Shown here piece after piece: positions 35,701 through 47,456 of a stretch of 64,000 nucleotides of DNA. The DNA comes from Antitrichia curtipendula (Eukaryota; Streptophyta; Bryopsida; Hypnales; Leucodontaceae), in NCBI GenBank assembly GCA_951230915.1, contig OX579635.1, positions 26,164,001-26,228,000 of the forward strand. The letters are read 5' to 3'. Numbering within the stretch: the first letter of the stretch is position 1; the number at the start of each line of letters is the position of its first letter. A program made the position numbers and the translations under genes. The notes under the pieces were generated by a model that was not told the DNA's origin, ran no database searches, and was given only the letters and a program-made list of their open reading frames with translations.

Positions 35701-37127
35701 ATCTTGTGGATTCAATGCAATTCATACTCCAATCGATTTGGATGTAGAATACTTATTGAGAAATCTGCCAATATTGTTCTCTAGGGTTTTAGGATTTTAA
35801 GGTTTACGGTACTGTATATTTTTGTGATCCGTATCTCTATTTCAAGGCATGGCCTTTCTGAGACATAGATGTTGTCTACATTTCATTTTGTGACTGGATT
35901 GCCAGGTACGAACTCCTGCAGACGAAATTGTAGCCGAGATGGAATCTACAATTAAAACAGCTTCTAGAAAAGCTCCAGGAAGTGAAGCAAAGGGCAAGGA
36001 GTCATGTACAAGGTTTCAGAGATTGAGTACCAACGGTGTTGAAAGTTTTGTACGTTGCATGCCACAAACTGGCCGCACGCATCAGGTGAGATTCCTTGAT
36101 GATTGCCTGTACTTCAATCTTTGGTACCCTCGATTTTAGCATTATTAAAATGCAGCTCATTTAACGTTTTATATTGTCACTGCAGGTCCGGTGCTTCAAC
36201 TTTTGCTGCCACTAAAAGCTACCTCCCAGCAATTTTGAGTCTCAGTACTCTGGTTTGATCGCATTGTATCTAAATTTCTAAGGGTTACAGTTGCGTTGCT
36301 GCTTCAAAATTGTGTCCAAGTCCGTTGATAAGGAGTTCCTCTACTTTACAATCACAGTGTTCGCTTTTAATTGACAAAAATAGGATCTTTCTGCAGATTC
36401 GTGTGCACTTGCAACATTTGGGCTACCCAATAGCAAACGATGCCCTCTACCTTCACTCTAATGCTGCCAAGCGGTCAAAGAGGAATACAACCGCTGACAG
36501 AGCTGCTAAATTTACGGAGATACCAGAAACTTTGTCAAGCGTAGAGAGGACCTCTTGTACTATTTCCACGGCCGACGCGATCAACAGCGACTTAGAGTTA
36601 GTTTCAAGCAGAGACCCAACCCTGGCTGCAGATGTAGTAAATGCCACACAGGGTGAAGTTATTTGTGATAGTGAACGGGAGCTTTCTAAGAATAATGAAG
36701 ATGTTGACTGCCTAAGAAGCGTAGTTGCGTGCAATGGTGGCGATCCAGATGCTTTAGTGTCCCATGAAGCTGATCGAGGTTGTCAACTGCGAAAGGAGGA
36801 TCTTTCACAAGACGTTTCCAAGAGCACAAATATTGACTTCCTGGTCGATCCTCTTTGTACCCACTGCCCCAACTTCGAACCTTCAGGGTGCGTTTCATCT
36901 GAACCTGTGCTACTTTTAGAGAGGTTTAGGGCTTAGAGATGCTAATACTGTATATCACTCCTGCATTGGACCTTCTCAATTTACTTCGGTGATTCCAAGG
37001 GAGATATTGACAGTCGGGTGATGAATGCAGGCTCACTGGCGACGACGAGGGACTGTGGTTGCATTGCATCCGCTATTCAGGCACTAATTGGGCTTACGAG
37101 TGTCCTCTGCCGCAATGGGCTCTATGA
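32769..37127 (+). CDS. RluA-family RNA pseudouridine synthase (plant PUS7-like)
   Basis: Twelve exons: 32769-32940, 33355-33398, 33656-33733, 34092-34192, 34371-34458, 34792-34870, 35067-35149, 35308-35373, 35515-35571, 35906-36085, 36397-36887, 37031-37127; all introns GT-AG, total 511 residues. An in-frame ATG at 32811 could give 497. In order: MVRPYFFEFLAHV; an S4-like RNA-binding segment (about 78-113, DLFAHEFRQRPREYYEDAVK...GRIRV); KPASVPVHPCGQY; and the catalytic motif PVHRLDRLVSGLL with Asp193. Then come FVRCMPQTGRTHQ joined across intron 10 to IRVHLQHLGYPIANDALYL, and the plant-type end CTHCPNFEPSG and EGLWLHCIRYSGTNWAYECP. The enzyme converts uridine to pseudouridine in RNA; which RNA and compartment are unknown. 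Odd: about 125 mostly polar residues (about 339-465) lie in exon 11 between the fold and the C-terminal cysteine motif, longer than I recall for Arabidopsis PUS7. Confidence 0.93.
32964..32996 (+). repeat. Telomere-like TTTAGGG repeats in intron 1
   Basis: About four and a half degenerate units (TTTAGGG, TTTAGG, TTTAGGG, TTTAGG, ATTTAGG) begin 23 bases after the intron 1 donor. The unit is the plant telomere repeat. Such short interstitial 'telo-box' runs are often found near the 5' ends of plant housekeeping genes and may bind telobox factors. Confidence 0.85.
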
Positions 37128-39475
37128 AGTGGATGCTGAGAATCATAAGACGCATACATTTTCTCTACTTTATTTGAAATCCGTTGCTGGACCATTAGAT
37201 AGTCTACCTCAACAGTCAAGGAGTCTAGACTTGACAGAACTTGTAATATTGTGGTGAAATCCACGAACCGGTAAAATCTTTGTCAAGGGAAAACAGTGCG
37301 TCATGATCATTGGTGGTTTCAGAATGTCAGGCGACGTGCTATAGATGATTTGTTGGCTTGTTATAAGCATTCGGTGTATTATTACTCCCTAAGTGGTATA
37401 AGTGGTAGAGTAAACTTTCTCACAGACACACACCGCACACACAAAATTCAAATCCTTCTCCACATGAATACACATGAATACAGAGACTTGCATGTTTTGA
37501 AATTTGGCATGATTATTAAATGTCAAGTTAAGATTCACTTTTGAAAAGTAGAATGCAAAAAAAAAAATTCCTACAAATTTTATTGCAATTTAAAGGCAAT
37601 GAAGTTGAAATCTAATTCAAAATCTTGCAACCTTTTGCTGCACAGTGTATGGTTATTGGGTAGTGGTATGAAATTTTGTTCCTATCACAATTGAATTGGT
37701 AGTTGAGTTGTGTGGTTATTATTTGGTTATTATTTGGTAACTGGAACGGTTGTTATTTGGATCTATACGGTAAATGGTAGGTTTATTCTATATCTTAGCC
37801 TTGAGGGGGACAAAATAATTCCACTAAGGCGGAGGGATCCTAATCCTATCCTATTGTTTCCTCTCAAGCAAAGTCCTTCTCAAATTGTAATTATAAATAA
37901 TGCTAAAATGGTAATTTCATAACATGGGGGTGTATGGTAGAACGCAAAGTGGGTAGTTTTTAGATGAGTGAAAGAATGAAAGTAGAAAGCATAGTATTTG
38001 CCATGCAAACTCTTATTTTATATGAAATTGACCATAAATTAATTTGAATGTCCAATTAATATTCAAGTGTTGGAAAACTGAAATTGAAAAAAATTACTTT
38101 ATACTTCATAATTTGGACATCCACATTTTTAGATCATAATTTGAATATAATATGTGTTTTTTGCATGTCAACTTCTTTTTAATTATCAAATCATGATTAG
38201 GGCCAATGGAACTATGCAGAGATGTTACAAATAGTCAATAATGAATTTATCTCTTAATTTATATTCAATTTTTTATATATTTACACTTTCATAGTTCATC
38301 TATTTAGAAAATTATCTTAAATTCAATCTTGTTAGGATACAATATTTATATTTTCTTCAAAAGTGCAAACATTGTCTATATTTTATTTTTCATTTCCAAA
38401 TTTTAGAATATTATTTTTGTTTTTAGAAAAACACTTATACTACTAGTAAAAACTTGCAATAAATAAGGCTCATTTTTCTTATGATCTTCCTTCTTAAATT
38501 TTAGCTTTAAACTACCAATATCAATAATGGAAATTCACTTTCTTTGCAACAATGAAGTTCATGGCTTACCAATCATCTATATTGCATATATTATTCACTT
38601 AAGAGAATTTCTCCAATGCTTGTCGAAAATTCATAAGATAAATGGAAACTTTTATTCCCACATATTCATAAGACTAGTTTTAGAGAACTTGAATCAATCC
38701 AAAAATATTATCAAGTTGCTACTAGTTCATTAACATCCACACCTATTTGTATCCATCTCAAATGCTATTAAAGGTACATAATTGCACAATTTGCATGAAT
38801 TGTAAAAGATCAACTTCTTTTGCATGGTAGTTATCAATGTCAAAATTTATTTTTAGGAGGTCTGGATGCCAAAATCAACAAGCCTTCTATTGCCTCTTGT
38901 GCATAGCAAGGTCCTTCTACTCCTTTGTCTATACATAAAAATATCAGATAAGGCAATCTTAGCCACATTTGTTTCATTTTCTTATTATATTTAAGGAGCC
39001 AAATGATGACTTCTATTTCAAAGTAAACAATGCATAATAATTAAAGGAAAATTTAAAAATGTATCAATTCATTAAAATAAATCTCAATAAATTTGGTTAA
39101 GAAAGTCTTTACTTTCTTAAAGCCCATGGGATGATTGGCACAACTATTGTAAGAGGCTCATGTAGAACAATTGCTAAATATAAACCCTCATCCTTGTCCT
39201 CATTGTTACCTTCAGACTTTACTAGGATAGTGATTGTATCTTAGATTAGATTCTTCATCACTAGAATATAGGCTACTTGCCAACATCCACAATTGAAAAG
39301 TTTCAATATTTTGTATTTATTTTGTTTTGAAATTGCCTCTACAAATCGTACATAAATAGAATTTGTGAATTGTGAGGCAATAATTCATTATTGGTTAATT
39401 GATTTAAATCTCGCAAAGAAATATAAAATAAAACATTTGAAAGTAAAATGTAATTAAAGAATGTTGCTTTGAAGA
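37128..39475. other. 3' flank of the synthase gene and AT-rich intergenic DNA
   Basis: Open frames at 37296-37922 and 38527-38733 have no recognisable motif. No gene or repeat boundary was seen. Confidence 0.4.
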
Positions 39476-40367
39476 TCAATGTTTGATGAGATTAGTCTTA
39501 GTACTCTTTGCAACTTTGCAATTTTGTTTCTTCTTCCTTTTCATATTATTAGACTTGGGCACTTGAGTGTCCTTCGAGATGGACTTTGGGGCACAAATTG
39601 CTAGATTTTCTTCTGATGTTAGATTTCCGAGAGTCTCCTCCTTAGCCAAGAACTTGATCAGACCTGAAAATCATGTTGATTGGTAATTAATCTCTCGATG
39701 TTATATTCTTAAATTAATCAAATTTTATGTAATGAAAGTGATGACACTTTTCACTTCAAGAAATTAATATTGTATCACATAAGGCAAGAGGAATCTCAAA
39801 ATGAGTGGGTTCAAATTTGTTGTATTTTCCACGGCTCTCTCCAGTTAAGTACTTCAAAAAATCTACGGTTGTCAAGGTCTTTCTCTGTAGTACCATGAGG
39901 ATGCAATTAATCAGCTCAGCTTGGACTCTACTTTGGAGAGAAAAGATTGTTGCAAAATCTTCTAAATAATCTAAGTATCATAGCACTCAACACTGATAAA
40001 AAACAAAAAAACATTACATTTAATGAATGATTGTATGTAAGTTACCAAGTGCTCGTCTTCCTTGTAATCTTCTCTGTTGAAATTCAGTTTTATCTCTCTT
40101 TTTGAGCAACTTATCTCCATTTTGAGCAAGGCACGATCTTGGCATCTGGCAAGGGAAGCCATATGAAAAGGGTCTTTCAAGCTTTAAGCTTATATCCAAC
40201 CAGAGGCTACAATGCATTTCTAGATGTCAGTGATTTCAACATGAAGAAGATTGCTTGAAAAGAATTATCAAGTTAATATGACTTATGAAGATGAAACCAA
40301 GTGTACAAATTTGCAGAATGTTGATCAATACCTTGCTGCCAATCTCTGTCAAATGTCAAATGTGTGC
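39476..40367 (-). CDS. Four terminal exons of an unrecognised gene (5' end not found)
   Basis: Reading the minus strand: exons 40367-40332, 40219-40046, 39970-39779 and 39663-39476, joined by GT-AG introns that are all phase 1. The joined frame runs without a stop for 193 residues to a TGA at 39478-39476. Recognisable stretches are THLTFDRDWQQ|EMHCSLWLD, LQSRVQAELINCILMVLQRK, FLKYLTGESRGKYNKFEP and FEIPLAL|CLIKFLAKEETL, ending in a lysine-rich tail (NNMKRKKKQNCKVAKSTK). I do not recognise the family. Four exons fitting in phase is unlikely by chance, so this is a gene or a recently captured gene fragment. Upstream exons should lie above 40367; an open frame at 41046-41290 (ASCLYEDCYGELHHAFKRMM) is a possible but unproven candidate. 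Confidence 0.55.
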
Positions 40368-41735
40368 CTGAGAGGTGAGCCAGAACAAATAATAGCAATC
40401 TAACGCTAAAAATGCACAAAAAATCTAGGTGCAAGGTTCAATGAAAAAAATACTTCATATTAAATATAGAGTATATTTTATTTAAATTTGTATTGAATGG
40501 GACATGCAGCAGAAGACGTCTTATGCAAAAAACTCAACTGCGTGTTTTTTTTCAATGTGTTGTGTACATTAACTTTTGGCTAGAACTAATGAAAGTATGA
40601 AACTATCTCCAGTTTACAGTAGTGTGTTTTCAATGAGATTGGACTTTCATTCAAAATAGCAAACTATATGTCTGTAAAGAACTACAAATGTCTCATGAAG
40701 TTAGGCAGAAGTACCAATGAAAAGACATTTTCCTCCAACTTTTGGCTCCCTGTGATGCACAGATGGTAACTTGTTGGCTGTTAAAATGATGGACACTGTA
40801 CTACAATTGATTGTGATAAAACCATGATATTTTGATTTTATTTCATTCTATATGCATTTTGAATGTCCCTAATTTGATAAATTGAAGGTTTTCACTCGTG
40901 CAAAGATTTGCAAAGACAAACGTTTGCAATAGTGCAAAGATTCTAAACTCAAAGAACTTGTCACTACTGTGACAAAAGCCAAAACCATGAAAATAATCAA
41001 TAAAATTTGGAATTATTTATCCATAGCTTGAACTTATGACCCACCTCACCCAAGCACCCCATCAGCCATAATCATCAAAATACACATTGACATATGTGCC
41101 TGGCTCTTGCTTTTGTGGGCTTTTATGTGCATCATTCTTTTGAAGGCATGATGAAGTTCACCATAGCAATCCTCATACAAGCAACTTGCTCTAGCTTGCT
41201 TCAAGAGCGTGGCCAACAAGGACACAAATGCAATCAATACAAGAAAGAACACTTCATAGAAAGAAGCTTCCCAAGTTTTAAACAATGACAGTGAGGTGAA
41301 GACCATGCCCTTGTACCAATTTATAGTTCAGAAAAGCATCAACTACCGAGATGACTTGAAATTGTGTTGTATCATCATGTTTCACTCTTGTTAGTAAATC
41401 CAATTTATACCCAAAGAAAAGGATTGGTTGATAGGTTTGATAATTTATAATAGGTGAGGGTAGAAACAAAAGCTTGAAAGATACTAAGGTAGGAGGTGCT
41501 AAAAGTGTTTGTAATGCAAGGGAATTTATTGGAGTTTTGAATGTATCAATAGTGAACATAATACTTTTAGAATCATGTGCTATTTTGGACCTTTGCGGAA
41601 TTAGTTGTGAATTTTTACATCCTAAGATTGAATTACGTGCTGAAATCTTAAAAAAATAATATTGTAATAAACTTTCATCAAATGAATATAATGAAATTGA
41701 AGTTGTGTTAAATATAGTTTGATTCAAAAGGTTAA
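40368..41735. other. Unassigned region upstream of the unrecognised exons
   Basis: Contains minus-strand open frames at 41046-41306 and 41278-41727 without recognised domains. They may include 5' exons of the preceding gene or transposon debris. Confidence 0.3.
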
Positions 41736-41970
41736 ATCATAAAGGCAAGGTTGGAAAAAATCCATTTCTTCTTATTTCAAACATTATAATCTCTCAATCT
41801 ATTGGGTCAAAGTTTTTGAAATTTTTTCCACATATTCCTATAGTAGTCTAGTACAAATTTATATGGATGTATTTTTGAAAAAAAAAAAGAAAAAAACATT
41901 TTTTTCTCACTACCCTAAAAATGGGATTTTTTCACAACTTCTACCTAAAATGTGCCTTAGTCCTTTAGGG
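41736..41970 (-). mobile_element. Short, decayed TTAA-flanked element
   Basis: TTAA at 41732-41735 and at 41971-41974; right tip GTCCTTTAGGG|TTAA. It shares the ttgaaattttttccacat / tagtagtctagtac block with full copies but is only about 235 bp, so it looks like an internal deletion derivative. Confidence 0.5.
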
Positions 41971-42439
41971 TTAAAAATTGATGGTAGTGCATTCAAAATA
42001 CTATATTATCTTGTGGTTTCTTTTACATCAAAGACAATCATAGATTTCTTGTTGCATTTTGTTCACCTGTTCACAAGGACGAGATGATTGAATGCAAGTC
42101 CACAATAGCTATGGCTAACCATATTCATTGTCATAAATCCCTTCTACGAAAATGAAATACAAAGTCTTCTTTGTTGAGCAAGGAAGAGACGTTCATCCCT
42201 AAATGGCCAAGCCCACTTTTGGGTTTCATTTGAGTGTAGTTCAATCATTTTTATAAATCAAGTCTCAAACAATTGGTGAAGATTTTCCTTCAGAGTGACC
42301 AGAGTGACCATAACATTTAGTAGCCTTCATAGAGGCTACCTTTTCCTCTCCAAAGTCTTCATCCACAAAATTCATCCACACATCATTAATGCAAGCTTCG
42401 GAATATGAATAGTGGCAGTTCATTTATGGTGTGCTCTAT

Positions 42440-43240
42440 TCTTTTTGCTAATTCTAGGATCAAACTTACAAACCCAACAAATAATTTATAATGAAAGATG
42501 GTTTGCCAAAAGTCCAAAAAATTCATTGAATAATATATCAATGCAATTTAACCATATGCCATCCAAAACATATTTTGATGGTAAATTGAAAATATTACTT
42601 CATAGACATTTGTGGGGAAGAAGAATAGAAACATCATTTTTATATTGAAATCCATTATCCATCATGACTCTTCAAAGAAATTGAGATAATTTGAAGATGA
42701 GAGCTTCACCGCTCATTGTCAAAATGTCAAAATTGTGTTAAAACTAGAAGTTTAGACCTCATTTAGTCATAGTAGCATAATTTTTTTCAAAAAACTTTGC
42801 ACTAAATAAAGTTGTAAAATCAAAATAAGTTTTGTCTCCAAGAATCAGTTCGATATTTCAAGTCTCCAATCAAAAGTTATGCACAAATTTTAGAAAAACA
42901 TTGGAAGGGGCATTTTTTTGGACTTTTTCAAACATCTTCTCTGAAATCTGTCCATAACTTTTTTATAGAGTCTTGAAATATAAAACAGACTCTCGAAGAT
43001 TAAACTTAGTTTGATTTTACAACTTTCTTTAGTGCAAAGTTTTTGGAAAAAAATTATACTACTATGACTCAATGAGGTCTAAAATTATAGTTTTAACACA
43101 ATTTTTACATTTTACTTAACTATGAGCAGTTGGGCTCCTTCTATTTCTAATTTACATATCCAACATTGTTTATTTTACCTTCTACCACCCCAATGTATAT
43201 ATCCAACTTCTCTTCTCACTCGAGATTCAGAATGTTATTG
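42440..43240. mobile_element. Foldback palindrome family, copy P2
   Basis: An inverted pair centred near 42910: GACCTCATTTAGTCATAGTA (about 42753) against TACTATGACTCAATGAGGTC (about 43060), plus GATATTTCAAGTCTCCAATC against its diverged complement. The left flank 42440-42690 matches 60300-60476 plus 60794-60890. Confidence 0.65.
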
Positions 43241-43419
43241 GTCTTTGTATCAAGGCAAGGTATTAGTTCAATTCATTAATTTCAATGAATAGAATGTTGA
43301 TTTCTTAAAAAAATTCATGTATTGGCACTTACTTTAAGTTACTATCTGTATACTATGAGTTATCCATGTATTCATTTCAATTCTTTGACATATTTCAATG
43401 TGTGTACATAAAGTTATTG

Positions 43420-43487
43420 ATGGAGTGTAGAATATACCACACCAATTCATCCCCTGGATAAAATGATGTAGAATATTCCACATCATT
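43420..43487. repeat. Paired palindrome module, diverged copy
   Basis: Two imperfect palindromes (tgtagaatataccaca and tgatgtagaatattccacatca) separated by ATTCATCCCCTGGATAAA. Same architecture as 44860-44924. Confidence 0.65.
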
Positions 43488-43617
43488 CAGTCGCAAGAAG
43501 GCATTATTATCAACTACTATTGAATGTTATGATTGGAGGTCCTTCAAGTAGATTCAATAAAGATTTGAAGAGAGCTAATAACCTTGAGATCATACCAGCA
43601 TTCACAGAACTGGTTAA

Positions 43618-44562
43618 CCCCTATCGGACCAAACACCGTTTTTTGACAACATAGCGTTTTTGGGCAGCTCACCACGAATGGAATTTTTCTTTTTTTTCTT
43701 TGAAATTTTCACACAAGATGTGCCTGAGGAGTAGCTTTAGGGCCCAACAATTTTCATAACTTTTGACCACATGGTTAAAAAGTTATGGTATGATATGTAG
43801 TTTTCATTGTTCGGCGAGCAGCCCGGGCAGCAAAAAAAACTTCTTTAAAAATCATTTTCTAGAGAAATAAAAATTTGAAATTGATTCTTTAGATTTATGT
43901 GCACAAGGAAAGCTTTGAATCATTCCACTTTGATTTATGAGATGAAAGTTATGAGGAATTTTAGTTGTGGGTAGTTTGCGGGTAGTTATGGAATCTCTAC
44001 TCTAAAATAATCTTTGAAGTCCTTTATTTAACTCAATTTTCAATATTTTTGGAAAAAAATATAAATACAAGTTGTAGATTGTTTATTACAACATTACAAT
44101 CGTTTGGATTGGCATTTTTCAATTCCATAATTAAATCCTTAACAATTTAGTGTTTTGAATCATTTTCTACTTCTTCCTACTTACTATTTTTTTCCTATAT
44201 GTTGTACAATTCCAAATGATCTAAAAAATTTCAAGCATGTAGCTAACTTGCTTTGAAGAATGAATCCAAAGAGTTACCACCATTTTGGACATTTTTTCAT
44301 ACAAATGTGACCATGTGAAGTGCAGCTGCCCGGTTTTTCGCAGGGACAGAAAAAGGGTTTTTGTCACTTCAAATGCTTATATCTTGCAATCTACACGGTG
44401 GAAATTTCTGAAATTTTTTCCACATCTTCTCAAACTAGTTTACTACAAGATCCTACGGTCACATGTGTCCAAAGATGTTTTTTTTCCGAAATTTGGTACT
44501 TGTACTAGAAATGGCAGTTTAGGAGCGTTTTTAGTGAAAACATAGTCCAAAACCTTTAGGGG
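43618..44562 (+). mobile_element. TTAA-flanked element, 945 bp, young copy
   Basis: TTAA at 43614-43617 and 44563-44566; tips CCCCTATCGGACC and ACCTTTAGGGG. Nearly identical over its whole length to the reverse complement of 46508-47452, which is also exactly 945 bp. Two GC-rich motifs stand out in AT-rich DNA: GAGCAGCCCGGGCAGC (about 43818) and GTGCAGCTGCCCGG (about 44321). No coding capacity: its open frame of 86 codons matches nothing. Confidence 0.85.
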
Positions 44563-44566
44563 TTAA

Positions 44567-45199
44567 AATTTGTTCCATTGCTACTTTAAAAAATTTAGTA
44601 GCTAAATGTACATTGGAGAAAAAAATTAGATTTTAGTCAAAATTGCAACAAACTATAGAATTTGATAGTCACTTTGCAACTTCCTTGACATTGAAATTAG
44701 CATCCATTTAGTCTGTTTTGTGTTATAGTACTCCCAAAAATTCCTTTCAACTTGCAAAATCCTTTCTATTTGATTTTTTTTTAGTACTATGCACTCTCAA
44801 GGTAGCCAAAGTTCATAACATTCAGTAGCAGAAGCAAAGTCTGCCTTCCCTCTGACAGAATGGTGTGGAATATTCCACACCATTTCATCCATTGGATGAT
44901 ATGGTGTGGAATATTCCACACCATCAGTAGCTATGGGGACACGCGTCGAAATTTGTCTGACAAACTCTGTTCAGAAGCAAGCAAGAGGGGGTTGGTGAAC
45001 AAACTAGAGAACACTCAAGGCTAACCCAAGCTGGGTTACTAAAAAATAATGCACTCAACCGGGTTAGTAAAAAAATTGCACTTAACTAGGTTAGCAACAG
45101 AATAAATATTTTGAATAAAAATTTCAAGGTAAAAGCATTCAACTTTGAACTCTAAGTTGCAATTTCCTCACAACATTTTGAAAGCCATTCATGATTCAT
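44567..45199. other. Intergenic with paired palindromes
   Basis: No gene. The only marked feature is the palindrome pair at 44860-44924. Confidence 0.4.
44860..44924. repeat. Two perfect 24-bp palindromes with 17-bp spacer
   Basis: The palindrome with core TGGTGTGGAATATTCCACAC occurs at 44860-44883 and again at 44901-44924, each perfectly self-complementary. The spacer TTCATCCATTGGATGAT is itself nearly palindromic. Confidence 0.95.
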
Positions 45200-45790
45200 G
45201 ACTTTACAATGAGAAGACAACTCTTTATATACATATGGGGTGTTAGGAGGTAAAACAAACAATGTGGTACATATAAATTAAAATTAGTAGGAGCTCAATT
45301 ACTCATAGTTAAGTCAATTTAAAACAAGAATTGTATTTAAAATAGAATTTCAGACCTCATTTAGTCATAGTAGAATAACTTTTTTTTTTTTTAAATTGAA
45401 CTAAAAAAAGTTAAAACATCAAATTAAATTGCATATCCAAAAATCCGTTTGATATTTCAAGCCTCCAATTAAAAGTTATAGACAAATTTCAAAGAGGAGT
45501 TGGAAGGGACGTTTTCTTTTACATTTCCAAACATCCTCTTTGAATTTTGTCCATAACTTTTGATTGGAGGCTTGAAATATCAAACGGATTTTTGGAGATA
45601 AAGTTTAAATTGATTTAACAACTTTTACTTGTCCAAAATATTTTGAGAAAAGTTATTCTACTATGACTAAATGAGGTCTAAAATTCTACATCAAACATGA
45701 TTTTTACATTTTGACAATGAGTGGTCAAGCTCTCATTTTCAAATTATCCCATATCCTTTGAGGAATCATGATTGATAATTGATTTCAATA
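45200..45790. mobile_element. Foldback palindrome family, copy P3
   Basis: Best-preserved palindrome of the family, centred near 45510. GACCTCATTTAGTCATAGTA at the left faces TACTATGACTAAATGAGGTC at the right, and CCGTTTGATATTTCAAGCCT faces its exact complement. Confidence 0.75.
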
Positions 45791-46503
45791 TAAAAATGAC
45801 AGTTTCTACCTTCCTTACTACAAATGTCCTTATTGGTCCATCAAAATTGTTTTTGTTGGCTACTTAGGGTTAAATGACATTGGGATAGGGTTTTCAAGAT
45901 TCTCGGCAAATCATCTTAAAAATTTTGATGGCCCAATTTGAATTTTCTTTGGCTGGTTCAAGGTTTTGCAAAAAGAATAGTGTACATAAATCTACTGCCA
46001 CGATCTTGGTGCTGGGTACTGAAACTTTCTTTAATTCTCAGGTGGATGTTTTTCGTGGATGAGGCCTCCAAAGAGGGAAAGGCAGGCTCTCTGAAGGCTA
46101 CTGAATGTTGTGTTGATGCTTGTTTGTCTTGAAGGTAGCATTTTGCACTAAATTCCATAAACTAGTTCTGGGATCACTGGATCAGACTCATGGGCTTTCA
46201 GATTGTAAGGTTTGAGTGAGATGGTTTTATCTAAAATTAGGAAAAATTTCCACCTGTTTGTTGATTCTTTGGATGCCACTACCATATGGCACCCCCAAAA
46301 TTCAGGCATGCTACAAAATATGAACATAATCTTCTGATCAGTCAGTCACCATTTGAATCCATAATTTGCATCCACGTACCAATCATCCAACATTTTATAA
46401 GGAGTTTGTAATTGACCATCCCAGTATAGGCAACCTAACACATTAAGTTAATACAAACGGCAGCCTCAGTTTGGATTTTGAAAGCACTAAATGTCAAATT
46501 CAA
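45791..46503. other. Intergenic, nothing recognised
   Basis: No supported feature. Short open frames on both strands at 45938-46158 overlap and carry no motif. Confidence 0.4.
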
Positions 46504-46507
46504 TTAA

Positions 46508-47452
46508 CCCCTAAAGGTTTTTGACTATGTTTTCACTAAAAACGCTCCCAAACTGCCATTTCTAGTACAAGTACCAAATTTTGGAAAAAAAACATCTTTG
46601 GACACATGTGACCGTAGGATCTTGTAGTAAACTAGTTTGAGAAGATATGGAAAAAATTTCAGAAATTTCCACCGTGTAGATTGCAAGATATAAGCATTTG
46701 AAGTGACAAAAACCCTTTTTCTGTCCCTGCGAAAAACCGGGCAGCTGCACTTCACATGGTCACATTTGTATGAAAAAATGTCCAAAATGGTGGTAACTCT
46801 TTGGATTCATTCTTCAAAGCAAGTTAGCTACATGCTTGAAAAATTTTAGATCATTTGGAATTGTACAACATATAGGAAAAAAATAGTAAGTAGAAAAAAG
46901 TAGAAAATGATTCAAAACACTAAATTGTTAAGGATTTAATTATGGAATTGAAAAATGCCAATCCAAACGATTTTAATGTTGTAATAAACAATCTACACCT
47001 TGTGTTTATATTTTTTTCCAAAAACATTGAAAATTGAGTTAAATAAAGGACTTCAAAGTTTATTTAAGAGTAGAGATTCCATAACTACCCGCAAACTACC
47101 CACAATTAAAATTCCTCATAACTTTCATCTCATAAATCAAGGTGGAATGATTCAAAGCTTTCCTTGTGCACATAAATCTAGAGAACCAATTTCAAATTTT
47201 TATTTCTCTAGAAAATGATTTTTAAAGAAGTTTTTTTTGCTGCCCGGGCTGCTCGCTGAACAATGAAAACTACATATCATACCATAACTTTTTAACCATG
47301 TGGTCAAAAGTTATGAAAATTGTTGGGCCCTAAAGCTACTCCTCAGGCACATCTTGTGTGAAAATTTCAAAGAAAAAAAATAAAAATTCCATTCGTGGTG
47401 AGCTGCCCAAAAACGCTATGTTGTCAAAAAACGGTGTTTGGTCCTTTAGGGG
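46508..47452 (-). mobile_element. TTAA-flanked element, 945 bp, inverted twin
   Basis: TTAA at 46504-46507 and 47453-47456; tips CCCCTAAAGG and TCCTTTAGGGG. It is the near-identical inverted partner of 43618-44562, differing mainly in the outer tip and a few internal bases. The pair, 1.9 kb apart, indicates recent movement or local duplication. Confidence 0.87.
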
Positions 47453-47456
47453 TTAA

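Noticed and set aside
44285..44545. 86-codon frame also present at 46525-46785
   Set aside because: Its 'conservation' only reflects the two near-identical transposon copies; diverged copies do not keep the frame open.
43618..44562. Calling the TTAA elements Mutator or Tc1/mariner
   Set aside because: Mutator gives 9-11 bp duplications and Tc1/mariner gives TA; here only TTAA is repeated, as the split MITE shows.
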